NCBI RefSeq assembly: GCF_018139565.1 | Contig: NZ_JAGSPK010000003.1 | Span: 1-64,000 of the forward strand | DNA: 64,000 bases | Direction of reading: 5' to 3' | Source: Cognatundibacterium rivi | GTDB taxonomy: Bacteria > Pseudomonadota > Gammaproteobacteria > Burkholderiales > Burkholderiaceae_D | In this document: positions 55,775 to 64,000 of the stretch, piece after piece | Position numbering within the stretch: the first letter of the stretch is position 1 | How the letters are laid out: every line of letters begins with the position of its first letter | Program-made: the position numbers and the translations under genes | Notes under the pieces: generated by a model | Seen by the model: the letters and a program-made list of their open reading frames with translations, nothing else | The model's database searches: none | Told to the model about the DNA's origin: nothing

Positions 55775-58075
55775 TTATTCCACTTCAACGATTTCCTGCG
55801 AAGCCTCTGGCGGCGTTGCATCACCTTCGCTGAAGTCCAGTGTAATCTGATCTTTATCATCGAGATCGACAACAACGCGCCCGCCAGACACCAGACGACC
55901 AAACAACAACTCATCGGCCAGCGCTTTGCGGATCATGTCCTGGATCAGACGAGCCATAGGACGTGCGCCCATCAACGGATCAAAACCTTTCTTGGCGAGG
56001 AATTTACGCAAGTGATCAGTGAAAGTCGCTTCCACTTTTTTCTCATGCAATTGTTCTTCCAATTGCATCAGGAATTTATCCACCACGCGCAGAATAATTT
56101 CTTCATCCAAGGCACGGAAACTGATGATCGCATCAAGACGATTACGGAATTCCGGCGTGAACATGCGCTTGATATCCGCCATTTCATCACCGGCTTCACG
56201 ACTGTCATTAAAGCCAATCGAGCGTTTCTGCAAGCTCTCGGCACCGGCATTCGTGGTCATGATAATGATCACGTTACGGAAATCCGCTTTACGGCCATTG
56301 TTATCAGTCAGCGTGCCATGATCCATGACTTGCAACAGAATATTGAAGACATCAGGATGCGCTTTTTCTATCTCATCCAGCAGCAATACTGCATGCGGCT
56401 TCTTGTTAATCGCCTCCGTCAGCAAACCGCCCTGATCAAAACCGACATACCCCGGCGGCGCACCGATCAAGCGACTGACCGCATGACGCTCCATGTATTC
56501 AGACATGTCGAAACGAATCAGTTCTATACCTAAGGTGAAGGCCAACTGTTTTGCCACCTCGGTTTTACCAACTCCAGTAGGACCAGAAAACAGGAAAGAA
56601 CCGATAGGCTTGTCCGTTTTACCCAAACCGGCACGAGCCATTTTGATTGCGGAAGCCAGCGCTTCAATCGCAGGTTCCTGACCAAACACGACATTTTTCA
56701 GATCGCGATCGATGGTCTGCAATTTGCTGCGATCATCCTGATTGACGGTTTGCGGCGGAATGCGGGCAATCTTGGAAATAATTTCCTCAATATCTGCTTT
56801 GCCTATCGTTTTCTTTTGCTTCGATTTCGGCAGAATGCGTTGCGCTGCACCGGCCTCATCAATCACGTCAATCGCCTTATCCGGCAGGTGACGATCGTTA
56901 ATAAAGCGGGCAGACAATTCCGCTGCTGTCGTCAATGCCGATGCTGAATACTTCACATTGTGATGTTCTTCAAACTTCGATTTCAGGCCGCGCAGAATCT
57001 GCACAGTTTGTTCAACCGTCGGCTCATTTACATCAATTTTCTGGAAGCGGCGTGACAGTGCATGATCTTTTTCGAATACACCGCGATACTCGGTGTAGGT
57101 CGTCGCACCGATGCATTTCAGTTGCCCGCTCGACAAAGCCGGTTTCAACAGATTGGATGCGTCCAACGTTCCACCCGATGCCGAACCGGCACCGATGATG
57201 GTATGAATTTCATCAATAAATAAAATACCGTTCGGTGTCTCTTTTAACTGTTTGAGCACACCTTTGAGACGCTGCTCAAAATCGCCGCGATATTTGGTTC
57301 CGGCCAGCAATGCGCCCATATCGAGTGAATACACCACTGCATTTTGCAAGATATCTGGCACTTCAGATTTGACGATACGTAAAGCCAGGCCTTCGGCAAT
57401 CGCCGTTTTTCCGACACCGGCCTCACCAACCAGTAAGGGGTTGTTTTTACGACGACGGCACAAAATCTGAATCACACGCTCGACTTCACTGTCGCGCCCG
57501 ATCAAGGGATCAATCTTGCCATCCGCTGCCGACTTATTCAGATTTTGAGTGAACTGATCCAGTGGATTTTCTTTCGCCTGCGCATCTGCCTGCCCCTCAT
57601 CACCACCTTCAGGAGATTTTTGCGGCTCGTTCAGATTATCTTTACGGACACCATGAGAAATAAAATTCACGACGTCCAGACGGGTGACGCCTTGCTGATG
57701 CAGATAATAGACGGCATGCGAGTCTTTCTCGCCGAAAATAGCCACCAGTACATTCGCGCCAGTGACTTCTTTTTTGCCATTTGACGACGACTGCACATGC
57801 ATAATCGCACGTTGAATCACGCGCTGAAAACCCAGGGTCGGCTGCGTATCGACTTCTGTCGTACCGGGCACGGTCGGCGTGTTATCAGTAATGAAGTTAC
57901 TCAGGGTTTTGCGTAAGTCATCGATGTTGACCGCGCATGCGCGCATCACCTCGGCTGCCGAAGGATTATCCAGCAGAGCCAGCAATAAATGCTCGACTGT
58001 GATGAACTCATAACGAGCTTGTCTGGCCTCAACAAAGGCCATATGCAAACTGACTTCTAATTCTTGCGCAATCAT
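55775..58075 (-). CDS. clpA: ATP-dependent Clp protease ATP-binding subunit ClpA
   Basis: This 766-residue AAA+ unfoldase has a Clp N-domain ([14 protein letters not shown] onward) and two ATPase modules, with Walker [16 protein letters not shown] and [15 protein letters not shown]. The second includes the ClpP-docking loop region. It feeds unfolded substrates to ClpP in the cytosol, with ClpS directing N-degron substrates. Its ATG overlaps the clpS stop by 4 bases (ATGA) and has a GGAGGAAG ribosome site, so the two are coupled. Confidence 0.97.
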   Translation of the reverse strand: MIAQELEVSLHMAFVEARQARYEFITVEHLLLALLDNPSAAEVMRACAVNIDDLRKTLSNFITDNTPTVPGTTEVDTQPTLGFQRVIQRAIMHVQSSSNGKKEVTGANVLVAIFGEKDSHAVYYLHQQGVTRLDVVNFISHGVRKDNLNEPQKSPEGGDEGQADAQAKENPLDQFTQNLNKSAADGKIDPLIGRDSEVERVIQILCRRRKNNPLLVGEAGVGKTAIAEGLALRIVKSEVPDILQNAVVYSLDMGALLAGTKYRGDFEQRLKGVLKQLKETPNGILFIDEIHTIIGAGSASGGTLDASNLLKPALSSGQLKCIGATTYTEYRGVFEKDHALSRRFQKIDVNEPTVEQTVQILRGLKSKFEEHHNVKYSASALTTAAELSARFINDRHLPDKAIDVIDEAGAAQRILPKSKQKKTIGKADIEEIISKIARIPPQTVNQDDRSKLQTIDRDLKNVVFGQEPAIEALASAIKMARAGLGKTDKPIGSFLFSGPTGVGKTEVAKQLAFTLGIELIRFDMSEYMERHAVSRLIGAPPGYVGFDQGGLLTEAINKKPHAVLLLDEIEKAHPDVFNILLQVMDHGTLTDNNGRKADFRNVIIIMTTNAGAESLQKRSIGFNDSREAGDEMADIKRMFTPEFRNRLDAIISFRALDEEIILRVVDKFLMQLEEQLHEKKVEATFTDHLRKFLAKKGFDPLMGARPMARLIQDMIRKALADELLFGRLVSGGRVVVDLDDKDQITLDFSEGDATPPEASQEIVEVE

Positions 58076-58380
58076 ACTTCCTCCATCACACATTGCAGGG
58101 GGTGTCCTGCCTTACGAGCGTGTGTCAAAACGAGTTCCACTTTAGTCAGTGCAATATCTTTCGAATATACGCCACAAATTCCTTTACCGTCTCTATGTAC
58201 TTTGAGCATGATCTGCATCGCCGTCTCACGGTCTTTATGAAAGTATTCCTGAACGACCGCCACCACGAATTCCATAGGGGTATAGTCGTCGTTCAATAAT
58301 ATTACCTGATACATCGATGGCGGTTTGAGCTGTTGTGTCTGCCGCTCCAGTATCGTACCGTTTTCTTGCTTGTTTCCCAT
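58072..58380 (-). CDS. clpS: ClpAP adaptor ClpS
   Basis: This 102-residue adaptor has the family core [17 protein letters not shown], with the N-degron pocket residues Asn/Asp in LNDDYTP, followed by [12 protein letters not shown] and EVVL-like [18 protein letters not shown]. It recognises N-terminal Leu, Phe, Tyr and Trp and hands such proteins to ClpA. A flexible charged N-terminus precedes the core. It is cotranscribed with clpA. Confidence 0.96.
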   Translation of the reverse strand: MGNKQENGTILERQTQQLKPPSMYQVILLNDDYTPMEFVVAVVQEYFHKDRETAMQIMLKVHRDGKGICGVYSKDIALTKVELVLTHARKAGHPLQCVMEEV

Positions 58381-58515
58381 GCGTCTATTCTAGTACGTTG
58401 ATTCGTTCCAAAGGCAAATAATAAACAGGTAAAACTACCTTATTTCTGCTATCAGCAGATGTTACCTGCTTTCGGACAAACTCACAGATGGTGATCATTT
58501 CTCACAGATCAAGTT

Positions 58516-58543
58516 TTAAGTGAAAAGTCGACATTTCACTTAA
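58516..58543. promoter_or_regulatory. Perfect 10-bp palindrome between clpS and the cold-shock gene
   Basis: TTAAGTGAAA and TTTCACTTAA are perfect inverted repeats 8 bases apart. It lies about 135 bases upstream of clpS and 70 bases upstream of the candidate cold-shock promoter. It may be an operator for either gene. Confidence 0.55.
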
Positions 58544-58610
58544 ATGTATAAAGGAATTTGCTGACATTACTTAAAAATACAACAATAGGATACAAGTAAA
58601 TAAAAGTTTC

Positions 58611-58639
58611 TTGACTTTAGTTTTTTTTCCGCCAAGAAT
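58611..58639 (+). promoter_or_regulatory. Candidate sigma-70 promoter of the cold-shock gene
   Basis: TTGACT and AAGAAT are separated by 17 bases. The predicted start near 58646 gives a leader of about 120 bases, typical of cold-shock genes whose leader RNA folds with temperature. Confidence 0.45.
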
Positions 58640-58766
58640 GACATTTATTGACTGCATTAGTAGTAATTAGTCAATATGAAGTGGGCAAGTTTAGGGGGGG
58701 CTGGCATATCGCCAGGTTTCTTGCTTTTACGGCTCGTGTGATTAGTTTTTATTTGAAAGACGCATT

Positions 58767-58970
58767 ATGGCAACAGGTACCGTCAAGTGGTTCAATGATT
58801 CCAAAGGCTTCGGCTTTATCACTCCGGACGACGGTGGTGAGGATTTGTTCGCCCACTTTTCCGCAATCCAAATGAACGGCTTTAAGACACTGAAAGAAGG
58901 TCAAAAAGTAGCGTTCGAAGTCACGCAAGGCCCTAAAGGCAAGCAAGCTTCTAACATCCAAAATCCTTAA
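58767..58970 (+). CDS. cspA: Cold-shock protein (CspA family)
   Basis: This 67-residue single cold-shock domain has the RNA-binding motifs KGFGFITP (RNP1) and DLFAHFSAI (RNP2). It binds single-stranded RNA and DNA and melts RNA structure. The gene name is by family only, as Burkholderiales carry several copies. A long leader and a strong terminator make it a single-gene unit. Confidence 0.95.
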   Translation: MATGTVKWFNDSKGFGFITPDDGGEDLFAHFSAIQMNGFKTLKEGQKVAFEVTQGPKGKQASNIQNP

Positions 58971-58992
58971 TATCCGGATTTAGGACTTTCTG

Positions 58993-59020
58993 AAAAACCC
59001 CGCTTTTGCGGGGTTTTTTA
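58993..59020 (+). terminator. Terminator after the cold-shock gene
   Basis: AAAACCCCGC and GCGGGGTTTTTT pair around a 4-base T-rich loop, followed by a T-run. Confidence 0.93.
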
Positions 59021-59086
59021 TTTTTCTGGAATAACGGTATAAATACAAAATAGCAGATCGTACATCCCATAAGACGCAACGACTAA

Positions 59087-60451
59087 ATGAAACTTCGCTA
59101 TAAATTTATATTGCTGGCCATCATCCCTCTTTTGCTTTCGCTGGCAGGTATTTCTGCGGCAGTTTTCTATCAGGCGACAAATTTGGCGAAGCAACAGCGA
59201 AACACCGTCGAGCAAGCGTATCTGGCAAGTAAGGAGGCGGAGCTGAAGCACTACGTCAGTCTGGGAAAAGCAGCAATTCAACATTTTTACAACAATGGCA
59301 AAGACGTTGCCCAAAATCAGGAAAACGCCAAGAAAATGCTATCTACCTTAGATTTTGGTGATGATGGCTATTTCTATGTTTATGACATGAATGGCAATAA
59401 TCTGATGCACCCAAGGCAACCAGAACTGATGGGAAAAGACCTGTGGAACCTGAAAGATCCGGAAGGAAATTTTACGATTCAGAATCTGATCAACAAAGCC
59501 AAAAACGGTGGTGGCGCAGTACGCTATTTGTGGGAAAAGCCGTCCAGCGGTCAGATTGCGCCAAAACTCGGTTACGTCATTCTGCTTGATCGCTGGGGTT
59601 GGATGCTTGGCACCGGCATATATCTCGATGATGTCGATGCAGCACTGAATAAAATTGATGTACAGGTAGAAAAGAATATACGTGGCACCTTAATCTGGAT
59701 TGCCGTCATCGCTCTGGTTTGTGCGCTATTGATTGCACTGTCAGGCCTGGTGTTGAATATCAGTGAATCCAGAATCGCCGAAGCCAAACTGAAAGTTCTG
59801 GCAAGAAGTGTCGTTCGTTCTCAGGAGGATGAGCGCGCCCGCTTATCACGTGACTTACACGATGGCTTAAGTCAGTTACTGGTCTCGATTAAGCTGCAGA
59901 TAGAATCTGGCCTGGCAAAGCTGGATAGTACCCACAAAGCACAGGAGTCGACCAGATTGCCATTTCACCGCGCAACACAACAACTCAATGAAGCGCTCAA
60001 CGAAGTACGCAGAATTTCACACGATCTGCGTCCTGCCATGCTGGATGATCTCGGCTTAGTCGCGGCATTTGAACATCTTGCCGGCGAATTTGAAAATGCC
60101 TGTGGCTTACCGGTACGAGTCACAGCAACAGGGAATTTCAGCAAATTGTCAGAAATCAGTAATACAGTTCTGTTCAGGATTGCGCAGGAAGCACTGACCA
60201 ATATCCACAAACATGCACACAACGTCAGCCACGTGGATATACAGCTCGTTGAGGCCGGAGAAATCATCACCTTGACAATCGAGGACGACGGAACCGGCTT
60301 TGATATTCAGGGCATAGAGAATCACCCCAAACGTGGTATAGGACTCAGTAATATGCACGAGCGCATGGCGACTGTGAATGGCAGCCTGGATATACTCTCA
60401 GGCGCAGGCGGCACCAGTGTGATAGCAAAAATTCCGAATGGAGAAATATGA
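59087..60451 (+). CDS. Cache-domain sensor histidine kinase (NarL-type HisKA_3)
   Basis: This 454-residue membrane kinase has an N-terminal membrane helix (FILLAIIPLLLSLAGISAAVF), a periplasmic single-Cache domain (about 35-195, with YFYVYDMNGNNLMHP and GWMLGTGIYLDD), a second membrane helix at about 202-224, then HisKA_3 with the phospho-acceptor His258 in LSRDLHDGLSQLL. The ATPase domain has an N-box EALTNIHKHA and G-boxes DDGTGFD and GIGLSNM. The ligand is unknown, likely a small organic acid. It overlaps the response regulator gene by 4 bases. Confidence 0.94.
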   Translation: MKLRYKFILLAIIPLLLSLAGISAAVFYQATNLAKQQRNTVEQAYLASKEAELKHYVSLGKAAIQHFYNNGKDVAQNQENAKKMLSTLDFGDDGYFYVYDMNGNNLMHPRQPELMGKDLWNLKDPEGNFTIQNLINKAKNGGGAVRYLWEKPSSGQIAPKLGYVILLDRWGWMLGTGIYLDDVDAALNKIDVQVEKNIRGTLIWIAVIALVCALLIALSGLVLNISESRIAEAKLKVLARSVVRSQEDERARLSRDLHDGLSQLLVSIKLQIESGLAKLDSTHKAQESTRLPFHRATQQLNEALNEVRRISHDLRPAMLDDLGLVAAFEHLAGEFENACGLPVRVTATGNFSKLSEISNTVLFRIAQEALTNIHKHAHNVSHVDIQLVEAGEIITLTIEDDGTGFDIQGIENHPKRGIGLSNMHERMATVNGSLDILSGAGGTSVIAKIPNGEI

Positions 60452-61071
60452 TGACGGATAAAAAGACAATCAACCTGCTATTAGTCGACGACCACCCTCT
60501 GGTCAGAGATGGATTAAGAGCCAGGCTGGAAACCATTCCTCATTTCCACATCGTTGGCGAGGCTGGTAACGCGGCAGACGCGCTCAAAATGGTGACGCTG
60601 CACGCGACCGACTTGATATTGATGGACATTAATCTGGGTGGTACCAATGGCATCAGTCTGACAGCAAAATTTACACAGGATTACCCGCAGATCGCGATCA
60701 TCATGCTCTCTATGCACGATAAAGCCGAGTACGTGAATCAGGCGATACAAGCAGGTGCTCGCGCATACGTACTGAAGGATGCACCCGCAGAAGATATTAT
60801 CAACGCGATAGAAACCGTGCGGGCTGGCGGGGTGTATTTCAGCTCAGGCCTCAAGCAAAATAATACGAACAACGCAACGCAGATACTGACTCAGCGCGAA
60901 CAGTGCGTTCTGAATAGCATTGCGACCGGCAAATCGAACAAACACATTGCGCTGGATTTAGGCTTGAGTGTCAGGACGGTTGAGACCCACAGACTCAATA
61001 TCAAGCGCAAGCTGAATATTGAAGGTCAGGCAGATCTCATCCGCTACGCTCTGAATAATATAACTCAGTAA
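60448..61071 (+). CDS. LuxR/NarL-family response regulator
   Basis: This 207-residue regulator has a receiver domain with acidic residues Asp14/Asp15 (LLLVDDHPLVRDGL) and phospho-acceptor Asp60 (LILMDINLGG). A C-terminal LuxR helix-turn-helix follows (LTQREQCVLNSIATGKSNKHI and SVRTVETHRLNIKRKL). It is the cognate partner of the kinase just upstream, with overlapping stop and start codons. Target genes cannot be told. Confidence 0.94.
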   Translation: MMTDKKTINLLLVDDHPLVRDGLRARLETIPHFHIVGEAGNAADALKMVTLHATDLILMDINLGGTNGISLTAKFTQDYPQIAIIMLSMHDKAEYVNQAIQAGARAYVLKDAPAEDIINAIETVRAGGVYFSSGLKQNNTNNATQILTQREQCVLNSIATGKSNKHIALDLGLSVRTVETHRLNIKRKLNIEGQADLIRYALNNITQ

Positions 61072-61079
61072 CGCAAATA

Positions 61080-61111
61080 TAAAAAAAGCCAGCTGACGCT
61101 GGCTTTTTTAG
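61080..61111. terminator. Terminator between the response regulator and icd
   Basis: AAAAAGCCAGC and GCTGGCTTTTT pair around TGAC, with T-runs on both strands, serving the convergent genes. Confidence 0.92.
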
Positions 61112-61138
61112 ACTCTGCTCGAGACAGTCACATGTAAA

Positions 61139-62392
61139 TTACATGTTCTCAATCATGACGTCACCGAAACCTGAGCAAGATACTTGAGTCGCACCTTCCA
61201 TCAGACGGGCGAAATCATAAGTGACTTTTTTCACTGTGATTGCTTTTTCTGTCGAAGAAATCAACAAATCAGCAGCTTCAGTCCAGCCCATATGGCGCAA
61301 CATCATTTCAGCCGACAAAATCAATGAACCTGGGTTCACATAATCTTTACCAGCGTATTTAGGAGCCGTACCGTGTGTTGCCTCGAACATAGCAACAGAA
61401 TCAGACAAGTTAGCACCTGGAGCGATACCGATACCACCAACCTGAGCTGCCAGCGCATCAGAAATATAATCGCCGTTCAGGTTCAGAGTAGCGATCACGC
61501 TGTACTCATTCGGACGCAACAGAATTTGCTGCAGGAATGCGTCAGCGATGGAATCCTTAACAGTAATTTCTTTACCTGTTTTTGGATTTTTGAATTTGCA
61601 CCATGGACCACCATCGATCAATTCTGCACCGAATTCTTTTTGTGCCAATGCATAAGCCCAATCACGGAAGCCACCTTCGGTGTACTTCATGATGTTACCT
61701 TTGTGAACGATAGTCACAGATGGCTTGTCATTGTCGATTGCGTATTGAATCGCTTTGCGAACCAGGCGCTCAGTACCTTCGATAGAAACTGGTTTGATAC
61801 CAATGCCTGAAGTTTCAGGGAAGCGGATTTTTTTCACGCCCATTTCGTCTTGCAGGAACTTAATCAGTTTTTTAACCTGATCGGAACCCTGCGCAAATTC
61901 GATGCCTGCATAGATGTCTTCCGAGTTTTCACGGAAGATCACCATGTCTGTTTTTTCAGGTTCACGTACTGGTGAAGGCACACCTTTGAAATAACGCACA
62001 GGACGCAGACAGACATACAGATCAAGTTCCTGACGCAGAGCCACGTTCAGGGAACGGATGCCGCCGCCAACTGGCGTCGTCAATGGGCCTTTGATAGAAA
62101 CTACGTAGTCTTTCAGTACTTTCAGTGTTTCTTCTGGCAACCAGACGTCAGGGCCGTATACTTTTGTGGATTTTTCACCAGCATAGATTTCCATCCAGCT
62201 GATTTTGCGCTTGCCTGCGTAGGCTTTCGCTACGGCCGCATCAACGACCTTGATCATGACCGGGCTGATATCAACACCAGTACCATCGCCTTCGATAAAA
62301 GGAATGATAGGATTATCAGGAACATTCAATGAAAAGTCAGCATTGACGGTAATTTTTTTACCTTCAGCAGGTACTTTAATATGTTGATACAT
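61139..62392 (-). CDS. icd: Isocitrate dehydrogenase (NADP) Icd
   Basis: This 417-residue TCA-cycle enzyme converts isocitrate to 2-oxoglutarate. The substrate loop [20 protein letters not shown] contains the serine that AceK phosphorylates in E. coli. [13 protein letters not shown] and the nucleotide-site stretch [18 protein letters not shown] are typical of the NADP form. The ATG at 62392 has a GGAG site; a longer frame to 62497 is rejected as unlike the family. Competition with isocitrate lyase (15930) sets flux into the glyoxylate shunt. Confidence 0.97.
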   Translation of the reverse strand: MYQHIKVPAEGKKITVNADFSLNVPDNPIIPFIEGDGTGVDISPVMIKVVDAAVAKAYAGKRKISWMEIYAGEKSTKVYGPDVWLPEETLKVLKDYVVSIKGPLTTPVGGGIRSLNVALRQELDLYVCLRPVRYFKGVPSPVREPEKTDMVIFRENSEDIYAGIEFAQGSDQVKKLIKFLQDEMGVKKIRFPETSGIGIKPVSIEGTERLVRKAIQYAIDNDKPSVTIVHKGNIMKYTEGGFRDWAYALAQKEFGAELIDGGPWCKFKNPKTGKEITVKDSIADAFLQQILLRPNEYSVIATLNLNGDYISDALAAQVGGIGIAPGANLSDSVAMFEATHGTAPKYAGKDYVNPGSLILSAEMMLRHMGWTEAADLLISSTEKAITVKKVTYDFARLMEGATQVSCSGFGDVMIENM

Positions 62393-62574
62393 CGTTTTCT
62401 CCGTAGTTAGGCGATCAAGCGGGTCACGCTTTTCTCGTAATATGCCTTGCTTGCTAACATAGCGGTCAATATCGCTATTAACTCTTCTATAAGACACAAG
62501 ACCTTCATTTCGTATTATGCACTAGTATTTTACTGGATGCCATCTGTTTACAAAATTGCGGTTACCATATTGCC

Positions 62575-63120
62575 ATGAAACTCATCTTATTCAACAAACC
62601 TTTCAACGTCATGTGCCAGTTTTCCGCTCATCCGGACAGGCCAACTCTGGCGGACTATTTGCACATTCCTAATATATACCCGGCGGGACGTCTTGATGCA
62701 GATAGTGAGGGCTTAATTTTACTGACAGATGACGGCAAACTTCAGAATCGCATCAGTCATCCCGATCACAAACAAGCGAAAACCTATCTGGTGCAAGTAG
62801 AAGGTATACCGGATAAAGAAACGCTGGAGCGTTTGCGCAATCCTTTAGATCTGGGGGATTTTGTGACTCAGGCATGCACTGTCATGCACGTACAAACACC
62901 TGAATGGCTATGGGAAAGAACGCCGCCAATTCGGCACCGGAACAATATTCCGACCAGTTGGCTGTGCATTATTCTGTCGGAAGGAAAAAACCGCCAGGTT
63001 CGAAGAATGACGGCAGCAGTCGGACTTCCCACTTTGCGCTTGGTACGTACTGCAATTGGAGGATTTTCATTAGAAACACATCCCTTATTGCCCGGAGAAT
63101 GGCAGGAAGTGAACGTCTGA
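62575..63120 (+). CDS. rluE: Pseudouridine synthase, RluE-type
   Basis: This 181-residue RsuA/RluB/E/F-family enzyme has the catalytic Asp41 in YPAGRLDADSEGLILL and the family stretches KTYLVQVEG and EGKNRQVRRMTAAVG. It lacks an N-terminal S4 domain, as RluE does, so it most likely modifies U2457 of 23S rRNA. It is divergent from icd across a 180-base gap. Confidence 0.9.
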   Translation: MKLILFNKPFNVMCQFSAHPDRPTLADYLHIPNIYPAGRLDADSEGLILLTDDGKLQNRISHPDHKQAKTYLVQVEGIPDKETLERLRNPLDLGDFVTQACTVMHVQTPEWLWERTPPIRHRNNIPTSWLCIILSEGKNRQVRRMTAAVGLPTLRLVRTAIGGFSLETHPLLPGEWQEVNV

Positions 63121-63264
63121 GTTGTTTTATTGCCTTGCAGCAGAATTAATTACGATTTCGGCCATGCGCTGCAATATCATGTCAACTTATCTGGGTTTGA
63201 GTGCGTTATCCAGATGATTCCTATTGAATCACCCTCCCAAATTACTCACGCAAAGGAAGTTAAC

Positions 63265-63465
63265 ATGAAAAAATTGATCGCCTCTCTGATTGCTGGTCTG
63301 TTTGCTTCAGCCGCTTTCGCACAAGCACCTGCACCGGCAGCTTCCACCCCGGCATCTGCTTCCGCTTCGGCTGAAGTTGCTAAACCAGCTAAAAAAGTTA
63401 AAAAAACGAAGAAAGCAAAAAAGGCTGCAGCAGAAGCCGCAGCTTCAGCATCAATGACAAAGTAA
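63265..63465 (+). CDS. Small exported Ala/Lys-rich protein
   Basis: This 66-residue protein starts with a signal peptide (MKKLIASLIAGLFASAAFA, cleavage after AFA). The mature part is only Ala, Pro, Ser, Thr, Glu, Val, Met, Gln and Lys: an Ala/Pro/Ser segment, then a basic stretch with PAKKVKKTKKAKK, then an Ala-rich tail. Low complexity prevents family assignment; similar small exported proteins are common in Burkholderiales. The AAGGAAGT ribosome site and a strong terminator support a real gene. Confidence 0.8.
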   Translation: MKKLIASLIAGLFASAAFAQAPAPAASTPASASASAEVAKPAKKVKKTKKAKKAAAEAAASASMTK

Positions 63466-63490
63466 TTACTGCAAATCAATTATCTGATCG

Positions 63491-63531
63491 CAAATAAAAA
63501 AGGCAGGATGCATTCCTGCCTTTTTTATTTG
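63491..63531 (+). terminator. Terminator after the Ala/Lys-rich gene
   Basis: AAAAAAGGCAGGA and TCCTGCCTTTTTT pair around a short loop with flanking AT runs. Confidence 0.93.
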
Positions 63532-63574
63532 CGGTAGCATACCTGTTGTTATTTTTTTTAACCTGATTCCAACC

Positions 63575-64000
63575 ATGATGAACCTTTTTCCGAATATCAA
63601 ACTGAAAGCGACAAGTATTGTTCTGCTCAGCCTGCTGATGCCTCTTGCGCATGCTGAAAGAAAACTACCTGTCAAACAACTCTCTGCTGGAATTTATGTC
63701 ATCCAGGCCGAAGTAGCTGCCAGCGATGCCGATCGGGAACAAGGCCTGATGTTGAGAAGCAAAATGGGTATCAACGAAGGCATGGTGTTTGATTTTGGGG
63801 CCCCGGCCGGCGTTTGCATGTGGATGAAAAATACACTGATTCCATTGTCCGTTGCATTTATCGACGGCGAAGGGAAAATCGTGAATATTGAAGACATGCA
63901 GCCAGAAACGACCGACTCTCACTGTGCGAAAAAGACGGTGCGCTACGCACTGGAAATGAATCAGGGCTGGTTCAAACAAAAAAATATTAAACCAGGCAGC
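63575..64000 (+). CDS. DUF192 exported protein, cut by window end
   Basis: At least 142 residues are visible with no stop before the window edge. A signal peptide (ATSIVLLSLLMPLAHA) precedes a DUF192 domain with EQGLMLRSKMGINEGMVFDF, the family motif CMWMKNTLIPLSVAFID and YALEMNQGWF. DUF192 proteins are small beta-barrels of unknown function, often exported. Two adjacent ATGs (63575, 63578) are possible starts. Confidence 0.9.
   Translation, partial: MMNLFPNIKLKATSIVLLSLLMPLAHAERKLPVKQLSAGIYVIQAEVAASDADREQGLMLRSKMGINEGMVFDFGAPAGVCMWMKNTLIPLSVAFIDGEGKIVNIEDMQPETTDSHCAKKTVRYALEMNQGWFKQKNIKPGS

Larger units (their letters stand above)
58381..58766. other. clpS/cold-shock divergent gap
   Basis: This 386-base AT-rich gap holds the palindrome and the candidate promoter listed separately. 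I see no gene in it. Confidence 0.55.

Noticed and set aside
1..64000. CRISPR arrays, rRNA genes, intact insertion sequences or prophage
   Set aside because: No regularly spaced direct repeats, no rRNA sequence and no intact transposase were seen. The only mobile-element traces are the integrase remnant and the short repeats.

Overview
The window reads as a chromosomal segment of a betaproteobacterium of the order Burkholderiales, most likely family Oxalobacteraceae (Herminiimonas, Undibacterium or Janthinobacterium-like). This rests on gene order (glnA-DUF4124-ntrB-ntrC; ribF-ileS-lspA-coaBC-dut; clpS-clpA beside a cold-shock gene and icd), on DUF3079 and DUF4124 proteins, and on the look of the proteins. 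No database search was possible, so the genus is an inference.

Layout. 1-7.2 kb: an FAD-dependent dehydrogenase, then the nitrogen regulation block ntrC, ntrB, a DUF4124 protein and glnA on the minus strand. The glnA promoter has a clear sigma-54 site and two upstream NtrC boxes. 7.4-11.7 kb: a rhodanese gene and tRNA-Ser(GGA), followed by a small accessory island. The island holds the frameshifted start of a P4-type integrase, one large protein (8786..10900) that joins a GHKL ATPase to a PD-(D/E)XK nuclease-like domain, and an AraC-type regulator that has lost its N-terminus. The ATPase-nuclease protein is the best candidate here for an undescribed (probably anti-phage) system. 12-22.5 kb: accessory metabolism, including a GFA-type protein, an AhpD-like/MarR divergent pair, an AI-2E family permease, isocitrate lyase, a family 9 glycosyltransferase, a DUF4272 protein, a Sel1 protein, an unknown exported protein and an exported acetolactate decarboxylase.

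22.6-38.1 kb: a large minus-strand cobalamin region. A B12 riboswitch with a plausible promoter precedes btuB, which has its own terminator. Then follow btuC, btuD, cobO, cbiA, cobU, cbiB, cobD, btuF, a second BtuF-like gene without a signal peptide, and cobQ. A separate upstream unit carries dgkA, cobT, cobS, cobC and a PilZ gene. Together these cover corrinoid uptake, adenosylation, amidation, aminopropanol attachment and lower-ligand assembly. No corrin-ring genes are present in the window.

38.4-64 kb: mostly core genes: an IclR regulator, a secreted Cache protein, a signal peptidase, gapA, a GNAT gene, tkt, rsmE, DUF3079 and DUF5610 genes, a methyltransferase, ribF, ileS, lspA, coaBC, dut, clpA, clpS, a cold-shock gene, a Cache-type two-component system, icd, an RluE-type pseudouridine synthase, a small Ala/Lys-rich exported protein and a DUF192 gene cut by the window end. 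Two families of short non-coding repeats lie between genes: one ending in GGGAGTAT (three places) and one ending in ACGCAAAA (two places).
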